Shown: in pieces, positions 1 to 7,640 of the stretch
Position numbering within the stretch: the first letter of the stretch is position 1
How the letters are laid out: every line of letters starts with the position of its first letter
Source: Pseudomonas yamanorum
Lineage (GTDB): Bacteria > Pseudomonadota > Gammaproteobacteria > Pseudomonadales > Pseudomonadaceae
Direction: 5' to 3'
Assembly (NCBI RefSeq): GCF_013386765.1
Contig: NZ_JACARE010000049.1
Location: 1 to 51,932, forward strand
Length of the DNA: 51,932 nucleotides
Notes under the pieces: model-generated
What the model was told of the DNA's origin: nothing
Seen by the model: only the letters and a program-made list of their open reading frames with translations
Databases searched by the model: none
Made by a program: the position numbers and the translations under genes

Positions 1-120
1 GCCGACAGGCGGGGCAGAGCCTTTTGCTTACTTTGGGCTGGGCCGGCATTCCGGCTTTTCCAAAGTGAGTCGCTGTAAGAGCGAAACCATAAGTGGCCGT
101 TACCTAAATAACGGATATAC
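1..120. repeat. Structured intergenic repeat, Pseudomonas dispersed type
   Basis: Non-coding stretch downstream of dctA and cut by the left edge of the window. It holds an imperfect inverted repeat: cttactttgg at 27-36 pairs with ccaaagtgag at 60-69 (one mismatch), around an inner ggccgg/ccggc pair. I recall very similar sequence (ending in the 'gtcgctgtaagagcgaaacc' style) between genes in many fluorescent Pseudomonas genomes, so I call it a dispersed repeat; this rests on memory and on the visible fold. No U-tract follows the fold on the minus strand, so it is not a clear terminator for dctA. Confidence 0.5.
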
Positions 121-140
121 ACCCACAACCACCCACCCCC

Positions 141-1457
141 TCACCCCCGCCCCTCCCTGGCACACCCACCACGCAATTCCGCCGCCAGCTTCCCCTCATC
201 CAACGCCCCCTCCCACTTGGCAATAAACAACGTCGCCACCCCATTGCCAATCACATTAATCAACGCCCCCCCTTCAGAAATAAACCGATAAACCCCGAGC
301 ACCAACACCAACCCCGCCGCCGGAATCACATCCAGGCTACCGAGGGTCGCCGCCAGAGTAATAAACGCCCCACCGGTAACACTGGCCGCCCCCTTGGACG
401 TCAGCAGCAAAATCAGCAACAAGGTGACCTGGTGCCAAAGATCGAGGGGAATATCCAAAGCCTGGGCAATAAAAATCGCCAACACCGTCATGTTGATGCA
501 ACTGCCATCCAGGTTGAAACAGTAACCCGACGGCACCACCAACCCCACCACCGACTTCTCACACCCCAGGCGCTCAAGCTTGCCCATCAACCGCGGCAAC
601 GCCGACTCCGAAGACGATGTCCCCAACACCAGAAACAGCTCATCACGGATGTACTTGAGAAACTGCCACAAACTGAACCCAGCCAAACGCGCCACCAGGT
701 TCAACACCACAAACACAAAGAAAACCGCCGTCACGTAATAGCAAATCAGCAAGTTCCCATAGGCCCCCAACGACCCCACACCATACTTGCCGATGGTAAA
801 CGCCATCCCCCCAAACGCCCCCAACGGCGACACATACATGACAATCCTGACCATACGAAAAAACGCCTGGGCCACCAGATCAATCAGGTTCAGCAACGGC
901 TTGCCCGCAGCCCCCAGCATCTGCAAACCAAACGCAAACAGAATGGAAATAAACAGCACCTGCAGGATGTCGCCCTCGGCAAACGCCCCCAACACCGTGT
1001 TCGGCACAATATGGGTAAGGAACCCCACCACACTCTGCTCATGGGCCAGCTTGCTGTAGCCCGCAACCGCCTGACCATCGAGGGTCGCCGGGTTGATATG
1101 CATCCCCGCCCCCGGCTGCATCAGGTTGACGCCGATCAGCCCGATCACCAACGCCAGGGTCGTCAGCACCTCGAAGTACAGCAGCGACTTGAAGCCAACC
1201 CGACCGATGCGCTTGAGGCTCTGCATGCTGGCAATGCCGCTGACCACGGTGCAGAAGATAATCGGCGCAATCAGCATCTTGATCAGCTTGATGAAGGTGT
1301 CACCCAGGGGCTTCATCTGTTCGCCGACGCTGGGGTAAAAGTGCCCGACGATAACGCCCAGCAGGATCGCCAGCAGCACCTGCACATACAGGTGGCGCAG
1401 TACGCGGCGCAGGCGTGACGGGGATTTTTCCGAAATCATGCTTGTTATTGTTTTCAT
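141..1457 (-). CDS. dctA: C4-dicarboxylate transporter DctA (DAACS family)
   Basis: Inner-membrane symporter of the dicarboxylate/amino acid:cation family, 438 residues (E. coli DctA is 428), taking up succinate, fumarate, malate and similar acids. The N-terminus (LYVQVLLAILLGVIVGHFYP) and the C-terminal half with the serine-rich LGTSSSESALPRLM hairpin, GYCFNLDGS and TSKGAASVTGGAF are typical of the family. The ATG at 1457 begins MKTITSMISEKSP. It is the last gene of a minus-strand unit: 31 bp separate it from the dehydrogenase gene upstream, so it is probably co-transcribed with the CaiB/HMGL/VOC/dehydrogenase genes. Placement suggests it imports a dicarboxylate or hydroxy-dicarboxylate used by those enzymes. 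That is an inference; many pseudomonads carry several DctA paralogues. Confidence 0.93.
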   Translation of the reverse strand: MKTITSMISEKSPSRLRRVLRHLYVQVLLAILLGVIVGHFYPSVGEQMKPLGDTFIKLIKMLIAPIIFCTVVSGIASMQSLKRIGRVGFKSLLYFEVLTTLALVIGLIGVNLMQPGAGMHINPATLDGQAVAGYSKLAHEQSVVGFLTHIVPNTVLGAFAEGDILQVLFISILFAFGLQMLGAAGKPLLNLIDLVAQAFFRMVRIVMYVSPLGAFGGMAFTIGKYGVGSLGAYGNLLICYYVTAVFFVFVVLNLVARLAGFSLWQFLKYIRDELFLVLGTSSSESALPRLMGKLERLGCEKSVVGLVVPSGYCFNLDGSCINMTVLAIFIAQALDIPLDLWHQVTLLLILLLTSKGAASVTGGAFITLAATLGSLDVIPAAGLVLVLGVYRFISEGGALINVIGNGVATLFIAKWEGALDEGKLAAELRGGCAREGRG

Positions 1458-1488
1458 GAGTGGACCTTGTTGTTTGGAGAGGGAACCT

Positions 1489-2430
1489 CTACGACACGAC
1501 GTTGATCAGGCTCCCGCTGTAGTAACCCTGAAGGTTGCCGAGGATGCCGTCGGCCAGCCGTCGCAGGCTGCTCTGGCTGGCCCAGGCCACGTGGGGCGTG
1601 ACGATCAGGTTGGTGTGCGGGCTGTTGAGCAACGGGTGATCAGCCGGCGGCGGTTCCTGGCACAGCACATCCAGCGCGGCGCCACCCAGGCGGCCGCGCT
1701 CCAGTGCCGCGAGCACGGCGGACTCATCCACCAGCGGCCCACGTGCGGTGTTGATCAGCAACGCGCCGGGCTTCATCTGTGCAAATTCAGCGGCGCCCAT
1801 CAGGTGGCGGGTACGCTCGGTCAGCGGGCAGTGCAGGGAAATCACGTCGCTCTGCGCCAGCACCGTCTCAAATGCCTGATACCCCTGGCGCACCGACGTC
1901 ACGCCGCGGTGCTCGGCGAACAGCAGGCGCATGCCCAACGAACTCGCCAGGCGCGCCGTGGCCAGGCCGATCGCGCCCTTGCCGAAGATGCCCAGCACGC
2001 TGCCTTGCACATCCTGGATCGGCTCGCGGTGCACGCAAAAGTGTCGCGATTCGGGCCAGCCCTGCCGCGCGGCACGCTGGTAGGCAAACAGCTGCCGGCG
2101 CAGGGCGAAGATCGAGGCGATCACCGATTCGGCAACGCTTTGCGCCGAATACGCCGGCACGTTGGACACCGTCACGCCGAAGTCGCGGCAGGCAGCCAGG
2201 TCGATGCAGTCGTAGCCGGTGGCCGCGACGCAGATGAAGCGCAGGTTGGGCAGTTGTTCCAGCTCGACGCGGCCAATACGCACCTTGTTGGTGATCAGCA
2301 CGTGGGCATGCCGGGACACGTCCACCACTTGATCAGCAGGCGTATCAGGTCGGTCTTGCCAGTCGGTGACCCAGGCCGGCGCCGCAAGGTTCAGGGGCAG
2401 GCTGTCGCTGTCGAGGAACACCACGTTCAT
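1489..2430 (-). CDS. D-isomer-specific 2-hydroxyacid dehydrogenase
   Basis: NAD(P)-dependent reductase of the D-2-hydroxyacid dehydrogenase family (hydroxypyruvate/glyoxylate reductase-like), 313 residues. The Rossmann fingerprint GIFGKGAIG is near the middle. The catalytic Arg is in NTARGPLVDE, followed by the conserved Glu region and the catalytic His in TPHVAWAS. The ATG at 2430 (MNVVFLDSD) overlaps the stop of the upstream VOC gene by 4 bp (ATGA), which supports this start over longer readings. It sits between the VOC gene and dctA. Its substrate cannot be read from sequence; in this setting it may reduce a 2-oxo acid released by the lyase, or oxidise an imported hydroxy acid. Confidence 0.9.
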   Translation of the reverse strand: MNVVFLDSDSLPLNLAAPAWVTDWQDRPDTPADQVVDVSRHAHVLITNKVRIGRVELEQLPNLRFICVAATGYDCIDLAACRDFGVTVSNVPAYSAQSVAESVIASIFALRRQLFAYQRAARQGWPESRHFCVHREPIQDVQGSVLGIFGKGAIGLATARLASSLGMRLLFAEHRGVTSVRQGYQAFETVLAQSDVISLHCPLTERTRHLMGAAEFAQMKPGALLINTARGPLVDESAVLAALERGRLGGAALDVLCQEPPPADHPLLNSPHTNLIVTPHVAWASQSSLRRLADGILGNLQGYYSGSLINVVS

Positions 2431-2810
2431 GGCTGCACCTGCTCGGAAATCTCGATCAGGTTGAGGTCCGGGTCGCGCACGTAGACCGAGCGGATCGGCC
2501 CGGTGGCGCCCGTGCGCATCACCGGCCCTTCGATGATCGGCCACTCGACCTTGGCCAGATGGGCAATCACCTGCTCCAGCGGAATCGAGGCGATAAAGCA
2601 CAGGTCCAGCGCCCCTGGCACCGGCAAGTGCGCCTTGGGCTCGAACTCGTGGCCGCGCACGTGCAGGTTGATTTTCTGCTGGCCGAAGGCAAACGCCTTG
2701 CGCCCGCCGGCGAAGGTCTGCACCTGCATGCCAAGCACGCGCACGTAGAAGTCCTCGGCCGCAACCGGGTCGATGGTGGTGAGTACCAGGTGGTCAAGAT
2801 GGTCGATCAT
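2427..2810 (-). CDS. VOC (glyoxalase/bleomycin-resistance fold) protein
   Basis: Small metalloenzyme-type protein of 127 residues with one vicinal-oxygen-chelate unit. It opens IDHLDHLVLTTIDPVAAEDFY, with His at the usual first metal position, and ends VRDPDLNLIEIS, carrying the conserved metal-ligand Glu. It resembles the short single-domain VOC proteins often annotated as glyoxalase-like or virulence-protein-like. It overlaps both neighbours by 4 bp (2427-2430 and 2807-2810), so translation is probably coupled. The reaction is unknown. In an operon with a CoA-transferase and an HMG-CoA-lyase-like enzyme, an epimerase or isomerase role on a CoA thioester or hydroxy acid is possible but unproven. 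Confidence 0.85.
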   Translation of the reverse strand: MIDHLDHLVLTTIDPVAAEDFYVRVLGMQVQTFAGGRKAFAFGQQKINLHVRGHEFEPKAHLPVPGALDLCFIASIPLEQVIAHLAKVEWPIIEGPVMRTGATGPIRSVYVRDPDLNLIEISEQVQP

Positions 2811-3772
2811 GGGCGCAGCTCCAGGGTGTTGGCCACCTGCTTTTCCAGGCTGGCGACATGGGCGGGAATCGGGTGCAGGTCCAGGCGTTTGCCGGCTTTC
2901 AGGACCTGGCTGGGAATCTCGTGGCCGATCAGTCCGGGCAGTTGCCGGGCAACCGCCAGCACGCGATCAAGGTCGACGCCGGTGCTGAAGCCCATCAGTT
3001 GCAGCATGTGCAGCAGGTCTTCGGTGCACACGTTGCCGCTGGCGCCCGGTGCGTAGGGGCAGCCGCCGAGGCCGCCGAGGGATGAGTCGAAGCGGTCAAC
3101 CCCAGCGTCGATGGCCGCCAGGGCATTGGCCAATGCCATGCCGCGGGTGTTGTGGAAATGCAGGGTCAGTTGCAGCGCCGGGAACCGCTCGCGCACGGCC
3201 CGGGACAGCGTCTCGACCTGGCTCGGGTAGGCCATGCCGGTGGTGTCGCACAGGGTCACGCCACGGGCGCCCAACTCAGCGAAGCGCTCTACCCAATGCA
3301 GCACCTCCCCCACCGGCACATCGCCCTGCATCGGGCAGCCAAACACGGTCGACAGCGACACATTGATCGCCACCGGGCCCTTGGCGCCGATCACGCTGAA
3401 CACTTCACGCAGCTGGGCAAACGACTGCTCGCGGCTCATGCGCAGGTTGGAGCGGTTGTGGGGTTCGCTCACCGACATCACCAGGTTGGCTTCATCGATG
3501 TTGCACGCCAGCGCCCGCTCGGCGCCGCGCACGTTGGGCACCAGCACGGTGTACTCCACCGCCGGGTTGCGGCGGATGCCGTGCATCACCGCCTCGGCAT
3601 CCCGCAGGGCGGTGATGGCCTTGGGCGAGGTAAACGAGGTGACTTCGATCTTGGCGAAACCGCACTGGCTGAGGGCGTCGATCATGGCGATCTTGTCGGC
3701 GGTCTCGATAAACCGTGCTTCGTTCTGGAAGCCGTCACGGGTGGCGACTTCCTGCAAAAACAGGCGTTGCAT
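2807..3772 (-). CDS. HMG-CoA lyase family enzyme
   Basis: TIM-barrel lyase of the DRE-metallolyase superfamily, 321 residues, related to hydroxymethylglutaryl-CoA lyase. Family motifs are clear: EVATRDGFQNE at residues 8-18 (metal Asp and catalytic Arg), CDTTGMAYP, the metal pair HFHN, and the loop GGLGGCPYAPGASGNV with the catalytic Cys. The usual activity is retro-aldol cleavage of 3-hydroxy-3-methylacyl-CoA to acetyl-CoA and a ketoacid. It lies 15 bp downstream of a CaiB-type CoA-transferase that could supply the CoA ester, and overlaps the VOC gene by 4 bp. The exact substrate (HMG-CoA, citramalyl-CoA or another branched hydroxyacyl-CoA) is not determined. Confidence 0.9.
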   Translation of the reverse strand: MQRLFLQEVATRDGFQNEARFIETADKIAMIDALSQCGFAKIEVTSFTSPKAITALRDAEAVMHGIRRNPAVEYTVLVPNVRGAERALACNIDEANLVMSVSEPHNRSNLRMSREQSFAQLREVFSVIGAKGPVAINVSLSTVFGCPMQGDVPVGEVLHWVERFAELGARGVTLCDTTGMAYPSQVETLSRAVRERFPALQLTLHFHNTRGMALANALAAIDAGVDRFDSSLGGLGGCPYAPGASGNVCTEDLLHMLQLMGFSTGVDLDRVLAVARQLPGLIGHEIPSQVLKAGKRLDLHPIPAHVASLEKQVANTLELRP

Positions 3773-3787
3773 GACTGTTCCTCCGAT

Positions 3788-4978
3788 TCAAATGATGCCG
3801 CGCTGGCGCCAGTCGGCTTGCTGCGCGGGGGCGATGCCGAGGCCGTCGAGGATCTCGGCGGTGTGCTGGCCCAGGGTCGGCGCCGGGCGCATCACGCGGC
3901 CCGGGGTGGTGCCGAGCTTGGGCACGATGCCGGGCAAGGTCACCGGCGTGCCGTCGTCCAGTTGGCTGTCGAGGAGCATCTCCCGCGCCCGGTAGTGCGG
4001 GTCGTGGGCGATGTCGGCGGCGTTGTAGATCTTGCCGGCGGGAATCCGCGCTTCGGTGAGGATCGACAGCACCTCATCCAACGGCAGCTGTGCGGTCCAT
4101 TGGGAGATGGCGGCGTCGATGCGTTCTACCTGCAGCACCCGGCCGTCGTTCTGCGACAGCGCCGGGTCGGCCGCCAGGTCGGGGCGACCGATCACTTCCA
4201 TCAGGCGTTGGTAGATGCTGTCGCCATTGCCGGCGATCAACGCAAAACCACCGTCGCGGCAGCGGTAGGCGTTGGTCGGCGCGATGCCCGGCAAGCTGCT
4301 GCCGGCGGGTTGGCGCACGGTGTTGAACACCGAATATTCGGGCAACAGGCTTTCCATCATGTTGAACACCGACTCGTACAGTGCCACGTCGATCTGCTGG
4401 CCGTCGCCGCCGTTCTGTTCGCGGTGCCGCAGGGCCAGCAGGATGCCGATCACCCCGTGCAACGCCGACAGCGAGTCGCCAATGGAAACACCGACCCGCA
4501 CCGGCGTGCGCCCCGGCTCGCCGGACAGGTGGCGCAGGCCGCCCATGGCTTCGCCGATCACGCCGAAGCCGGGGCGGTCACGGTAAGGCCCGGTCTGGCC
4601 ATAGCCGGAAACCCGCAACATGATCAGTCTCGGGTTCAGCGCATGCAGCGTGTCCCAACCCAGGCCCCAGCTTTCCAGGGTGCCGGGGCGAAAGTTCTCG
4701 ATCAGCACGTCGGCATCCGCCACCAGGCGGCGTACCACTTGCTGGGCCTCAACCTGGCGCAGGTCAAGGGTCAGCGAGCGTTTGTTGCGTGATTGCGCCG
4801 CCCACCACACGGACGTACCGTCGTGCAGCAGCCGCCATTTGCGCAGCGGGTCACCGTTCACCGGCGGTTCGATCTTGACCACCTCGGCGCCGAATTCGCC
4901 GAGCATCTTGGCCGCGAACGGCCCGGCAATCAGTTGACCCAGCTCCACGACCTTGAGACCTTGCAGCGGTAAGCCCAT
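3788..4978 (-). CDS. CaiB/BaiF family CoA-transferase
   Basis: Class III CoA-transferase, 396 residues, which moves CoA between carboxylic acids through an aspartyl-CoA intermediate. The N-terminus (LKVVELGQLIAGPFAAKMLG, then FGAEVVKIEPP) is diagnostic. The likely catalytic Asp is D168 in GVSIGDSLSALHG, in the same context as the active-site Asp of formyl-CoA transferase. The ATG at 4978 is chosen because the family-like sequence starts exactly there (MGLPLQGLKVVEL); the open frame continues upstream without resemblance to the family. It is the first gene of the minus-strand unit and is divergent from a LysR gene, with 117 bp between starts. It probably activates the acid that the adjacent lyase cleaves. 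Confidence 0.92.
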   Translation of the reverse strand: MGLPLQGLKVVELGQLIAGPFAAKMLGEFGAEVVKIEPPVNGDPLRKWRLLHDGTSVWWAAQSRNKRSLTLDLRQVEAQQVVRRLVADADVLIENFRPGTLESWGLGWDTLHALNPRLIMLRVSGYGQTGPYRDRPGFGVIGEAMGGLRHLSGEPGRTPVRVGVSIGDSLSALHGVIGILLALRHREQNGGDGQQIDVALYESVFNMMESLLPEYSVFNTVRQPAGSSLPGIAPTNAYRCRDGGFALIAGNGDSIYQRLMEVIGRPDLAADPALSQNDGRVLQVERIDAAISQWTAQLPLDEVLSILTEARIPAGKIYNAADIAHDPHYRAREMLLDSQLDDGTPVTLPGIVPKLGTTPGRVMRPAPTLGQHTAEILDGLGIAPAQQADWRQRGII

Positions 4979-5064
4979 GACGTTTTCCGTTCTTGTTGAG
5001 TGCGTGTGCCATGGATAATCGACACAAACCGGGCGGATGAAAATTTCGGATTTCGCCACTATCC

Positions 5065-5079
5065 TTTCCAGATTGGAAA
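5065..5079. promoter_or_regulatory. Palindrome TTTCCA-N3-TGGAAA between divergent lysR and CaiB genes
   Basis: Perfect 6-bp inverted repeat with a 3-bp centre, 16 bp before the LysR start at 5096 and about 86 bp before the CaiB start. Its place in a divergent LysR/target intergenic region makes it a candidate operator for autoregulation. It does not match the usual LysR T-N11-A box spacing well, so the assignment is tentative. Confidence 0.35.
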
Positions 5080-5095
5080 CCCTCGGACACCCCTG

Positions 5096-5998
5096 ATGAT
5101 CAATCCCCTGCATTTCGACCTGCTGTCCCTGCGCTTGCTGATCTTCGCGGCCGAAACCGCCAACCTCACCCGCGCCGCGGAAAAGGCCAACATGACCGTC
5201 TCGGCCGCCAGCAAGCGCCTGGCCGAACTGGAACGCACCACCGAATGCCCGCTGTTCGTGCGCCTGCCCCGGGGGCTGGAGCTGACGGCGGCGGGACAAG
5301 GCATGGTCGAGCACGCAAAGATCATTCTGGAAGGCGTCAACCGCATGGCCTGCGACGCCAGTGACTACGCGGTGGGGGTACGCGGGCATGTGCGGCTGTT
5401 CGCCAACACCTCGGCGGTGGTGCAGTTCCTGCCGGATGACCTGGCGGCGTTCCTGCGGGACAACCCTCACGTGCGCATCGGCCTGGAAGAAGCCCTCAGC
5501 GAACCGATCATCCAGGCGGTGGAAAGTGGCCGCGCCGATATCGGAATCTTTGCCGATAACGTGCCGGCCGAGGGGTTGTACAAACTGCCGTATCGCGAAG
5601 ACCGGCTGGTGCTGCTGGTGCCCGTGGGCCATGCGCTGGCCACGCAGCCAAGGGTGTCTTTCAGCGACACCCTTGGCTTTGATTACGTGGCGCTGAACCA
5701 GGGCAGCTCGCTGCTGCGCCGGATCACCGACGCCGCCGCAAGCGCCGGCAAGGTGCTCAAGGTGCGGATCCAGGTCAGCAGTTTCGACGGGATCTGCCGG
5801 ATGATCGAAGCCGGGCTGGGCATCGGTATCCTGCCGTTGTCATCGGTGCGGGCCGAACTGCTGGGCAGCCGGTTGATCGCCGTGGAGCTGGACGACGACT
5901 GGGCGCAGCGCACCCTGTTTGTCGGGGTCAGCAGCCAGGCGCAGTTGGCACCGGAAGCAGCGAAGTTGTTCGAGTACCTGAGCCAGCGCAATCCTTAG
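5096..5998 (+). CDS. LysR-family transcriptional regulator
   Basis: LTTR of 300 residues with an N-terminal winged HTH (LTRAAEKANMTVSAASKRLAELE, about residues 20-45) and a periplasmic-binding-like effector domain. The ATG at 5096 gives MINPLHFDLLSLRLLIFA, the usual distance from start to HTH; the frame is open upstream but without family sequence. It is transcribed divergently from the CaiB/HMGL/VOC/dehydrogenase/dctA unit and is the natural candidate regulator for it, probably responding to the acid or a CoA-free intermediate. The 3' end overlaps the next, convergent LysR gene by 4 bp. Confidence 0.9.
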   Translation: MINPLHFDLLSLRLLIFAAETANLTRAAEKANMTVSAASKRLAELERTTECPLFVRLPRGLELTAAGQGMVEHAKIILEGVNRMACDASDYAVGVRGHVRLFANTSAVVQFLPDDLAAFLRDNPHVRIGLEEALSEPIIQAVESGRADIGIFADNVPAEGLYKLPYREDRLVLLVPVGHALATQPRVSFSDTLGFDYVALNQGSSLLRRITDAAASAGKVLKVRIQVSSFDGICRMIEAGLGIGILPLSSVRAELLGSRLIAVELDDDWAQRTLFVGVSSQAQLAPEAAKLFEYLSQRNP

Positions 5999-6879
5999 CG
6001 AAACCGCGCAATCACCGCCTCCACCACCGGGTTGGGGCGCTGGGTGTTCCAGGCGACTGCCGTGGTCACCACATTGAGTTTCTGGCTCAGCGCCCGAAAC
6101 ACCACATTGGCCGGGGCCAGTTTTTTCAGCGACGCCGGCACCAGCGCAATCCCCTGCCCATAGCTGACAAACGCGATCTGCGAGGCCACCGAACGCACTT
6201 CATGCAGCACCCGTGGGGAAAAACCACTGGCACGGCAGGTAGCGATCAGGTTGTCGAAATACACCGGGCTGACATTGCGCGAGAACATCACCAACGGCTC
6301 ATTGGCCAGGCTCGACAGGCTGATGCGCGTGCGGCTCGCCAACGGGTGATCCGCCGGCAACGCCACCACCAGCCGGTCTTCCGTCAGCGGCAGGGACTGC
6401 ACCGAGGCGCCCAGGTCGCCGTCGAGTCGGGCGAACGCCAGGTCAATGTCTCCGTTTTCCAGCGCCGGCAGCGCCTCGACGCTGTCGATTTCCCGCACCG
6501 ACACCGTGAGCTGCGGGTAATCGAGCTTCAGTTGCTCGATCAGGCCGGGCAACACATCGAACATCGCCGTGGAGATCGCACCAATGGTCAACATCCCCGA
6601 CTGCCCCGCCACCGCTTCCTCCACCGCCAGCTCCAGGCGCTCCAGTTGCTCGGCGAATTTGCGCACCGCCGGCAGGATCGCCGCGCCCACCGGGGTCAGT
6701 TGGGCACCGCGTCGCGAACGGTCGAACAGCTTGACCTTGAGCGCCTGCTCCAGCACCTGGATCTGCTCGCTCAGGGGCGGCTGGGACATGCCGAGGCGCT
6801 TGGCGGCGCGGCCGAAGTTCTGCTCTTCGGCCACCGCGAGGAACAGCCAGAGATGACGGATCAGGCGAAAATTGATCAT
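5995..6879 (-). CDS. LysR-family transcriptional regulator
   Basis: LTTR of 294 residues with HTH FGRAAKRLGMSQPPLSEQIQVLE near residues 22-45 and a substrate-binding domain. I use the ATG at 6879 (MINFRLIRHLW) because GGAT lies about 6 bases before it. An in-frame ATG at 6891 lacks a ribosome site and sits inside a likely operator. It is divergent from the RraA/aminotransferase/MFS/RraA genes, with about 100 bp between starts, and is the likely activator of them. The 3' end meets the previous LysR gene tail to tail with a 4-bp overlap. Confidence 0.88.
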   Translation of the reverse strand: MINFRLIRHLWLFLAVAEEQNFGRAAKRLGMSQPPLSEQIQVLEQALKVKLFDRSRRGAQLTPVGAAILPAVRKFAEQLERLELAVEEAVAGQSGMLTIGAISTAMFDVLPGLIEQLKLDYPQLTVSVREIDSVEALPALENGDIDLAFARLDGDLGASVQSLPLTEDRLVVALPADHPLASRTRISLSSLANEPLVMFSRNVSPVYFDNLIATCRASGFSPRVLHEVRSVASQIAFVSYGQGIALVPASLKKLAPANVVFRALSQKLNVVTTAVAWNTQRPNPVVEAVIARFR

Positions 6880-6888
6880 GGTTTTATC

Positions 6889-6905
6889 CATAGGTTAAGC
6901 GTATG
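6889..6905. promoter_or_regulatory. Candidate LysR box (CATA-N9-TATG)
   Basis: Dyad cata-ggttaagcg-tatg in the divergent region between the LysR gene and the first RraA-like gene. It satisfies the T-N11-A pattern of LysR sites. It lies 10 bp upstream of the chosen LysR start (6879) and about 80 bp upstream of the RraA-like start (6984), the usual geometry for autorepression plus target activation. Confidence 0.45.
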
Positions 6906-6983
6906 CAAGGCTTCTGTACTTCGTAATATACCTATCAAAGCACCTCGCCGACACTGGCCGCCTCTATCACCCGAGGCTTGCCC

Positions 6984-7640
6984 ATGACCGCTGATCACTT
7001 GCTCGACCGCCTGGCCGCACTGGACACCAACACCGTGTCCGACGCCCTCGACTTCCTCGGCCTGCCCGGCGCCACCGTGGGCCTGCGCCCGCTGTGGAAC
7101 TGCCCGAAGATCGTCGGCCGCGCCAGCACCGTGTTGCTCGGCCCCAAGTCCGACACCGCCCCCACGGTGCACCTGATCACGCCAGTGATCGAACAGGTTG
7201 AAACCCGCGACCGGGTGCTGGTGATTGCAGGCGGCATCGAGGGCATTTCCTGCTGGGGCGACATCATCGCCAACGCCGCATCGCGCAAACACATCCGCGG
7301 CACAGTGATTGATGGTTTCAGTCGCGATATCGACGGCAGCGAGGCCATCGGCTATCCGGTGTACGGGCGTGGCGTGACCATGATCAGCGCGCGCAACCGC
7401 GTGGTGCAGCTCGATGCCGGCGTAACCATCAGCGTCGCCGGGGTGCAGGTCAGCGAGGACGACTATGTGATCGCCGATGTATGCGGCACGGTATTCGTGC
7501 CCCAGGCGATGATCGAAAAGGTCCTGGACCTGGGCGAGCGCATCGCCCGTCGCCAGGACGGCATGGTGCAGGCGGTGCGCAGCGGGCGCTCAGTGGTGGA
7601 GGTGATGCACGACGCACAGTTTGAGGCGATCAGCCAATGA
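6984..7640 (+). CDS. RraA-like aldolase / oxaloacetate decarboxylase family protein (first copy)
   Basis: Protein of 218 residues in the RraA-like fold, the family that includes HMG/CHA (4-hydroxy-4-methyl-2-oxoglutarate) aldolase, which releases pyruvate. Visible family features are SDALDFLG near residue 19, GISCWGDIIANAA at 88-100, and TVIDGFSRDID with R114-D115. That Arg-Asp pair is the substrate/metal pair of true aldolases and is absent from the RNase E inhibitor branch as I recall it. The ATG at 6984 is preceded by GAGG 7 bases upstream; a TTG two codons earlier is less likely. Its stop overlaps the aminotransferase start by 4 bp. The second copy at 10321 has R and D at the same positions. 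Confidence 0.87.
   Translation: MTADHLLDRLAALDTNTVSDALDFLGLPGATVGLRPLWNCPKIVGRASTVLLGPKSDTAPTVHLITPVIEQVETRDRVLVIAGGIEGISCWGDIIANAASRKHIRGTVIDGFSRDIDGSEAIGYPVYGRGVTMISARNRVVQLDAGVTISVAGVQVSEDDYVIADVCGTVFVPQAMIEKVLDLGERIARRQDGMVQAVRSGRSVVEVMHDAQFEAISQ

Noticed and set aside
3152..4792. Long plus-strand open frame opposite the HMGL and CaiB genes
   Set aside because: No recognisable domain, and both opposite genes show complete catalytic motifs.
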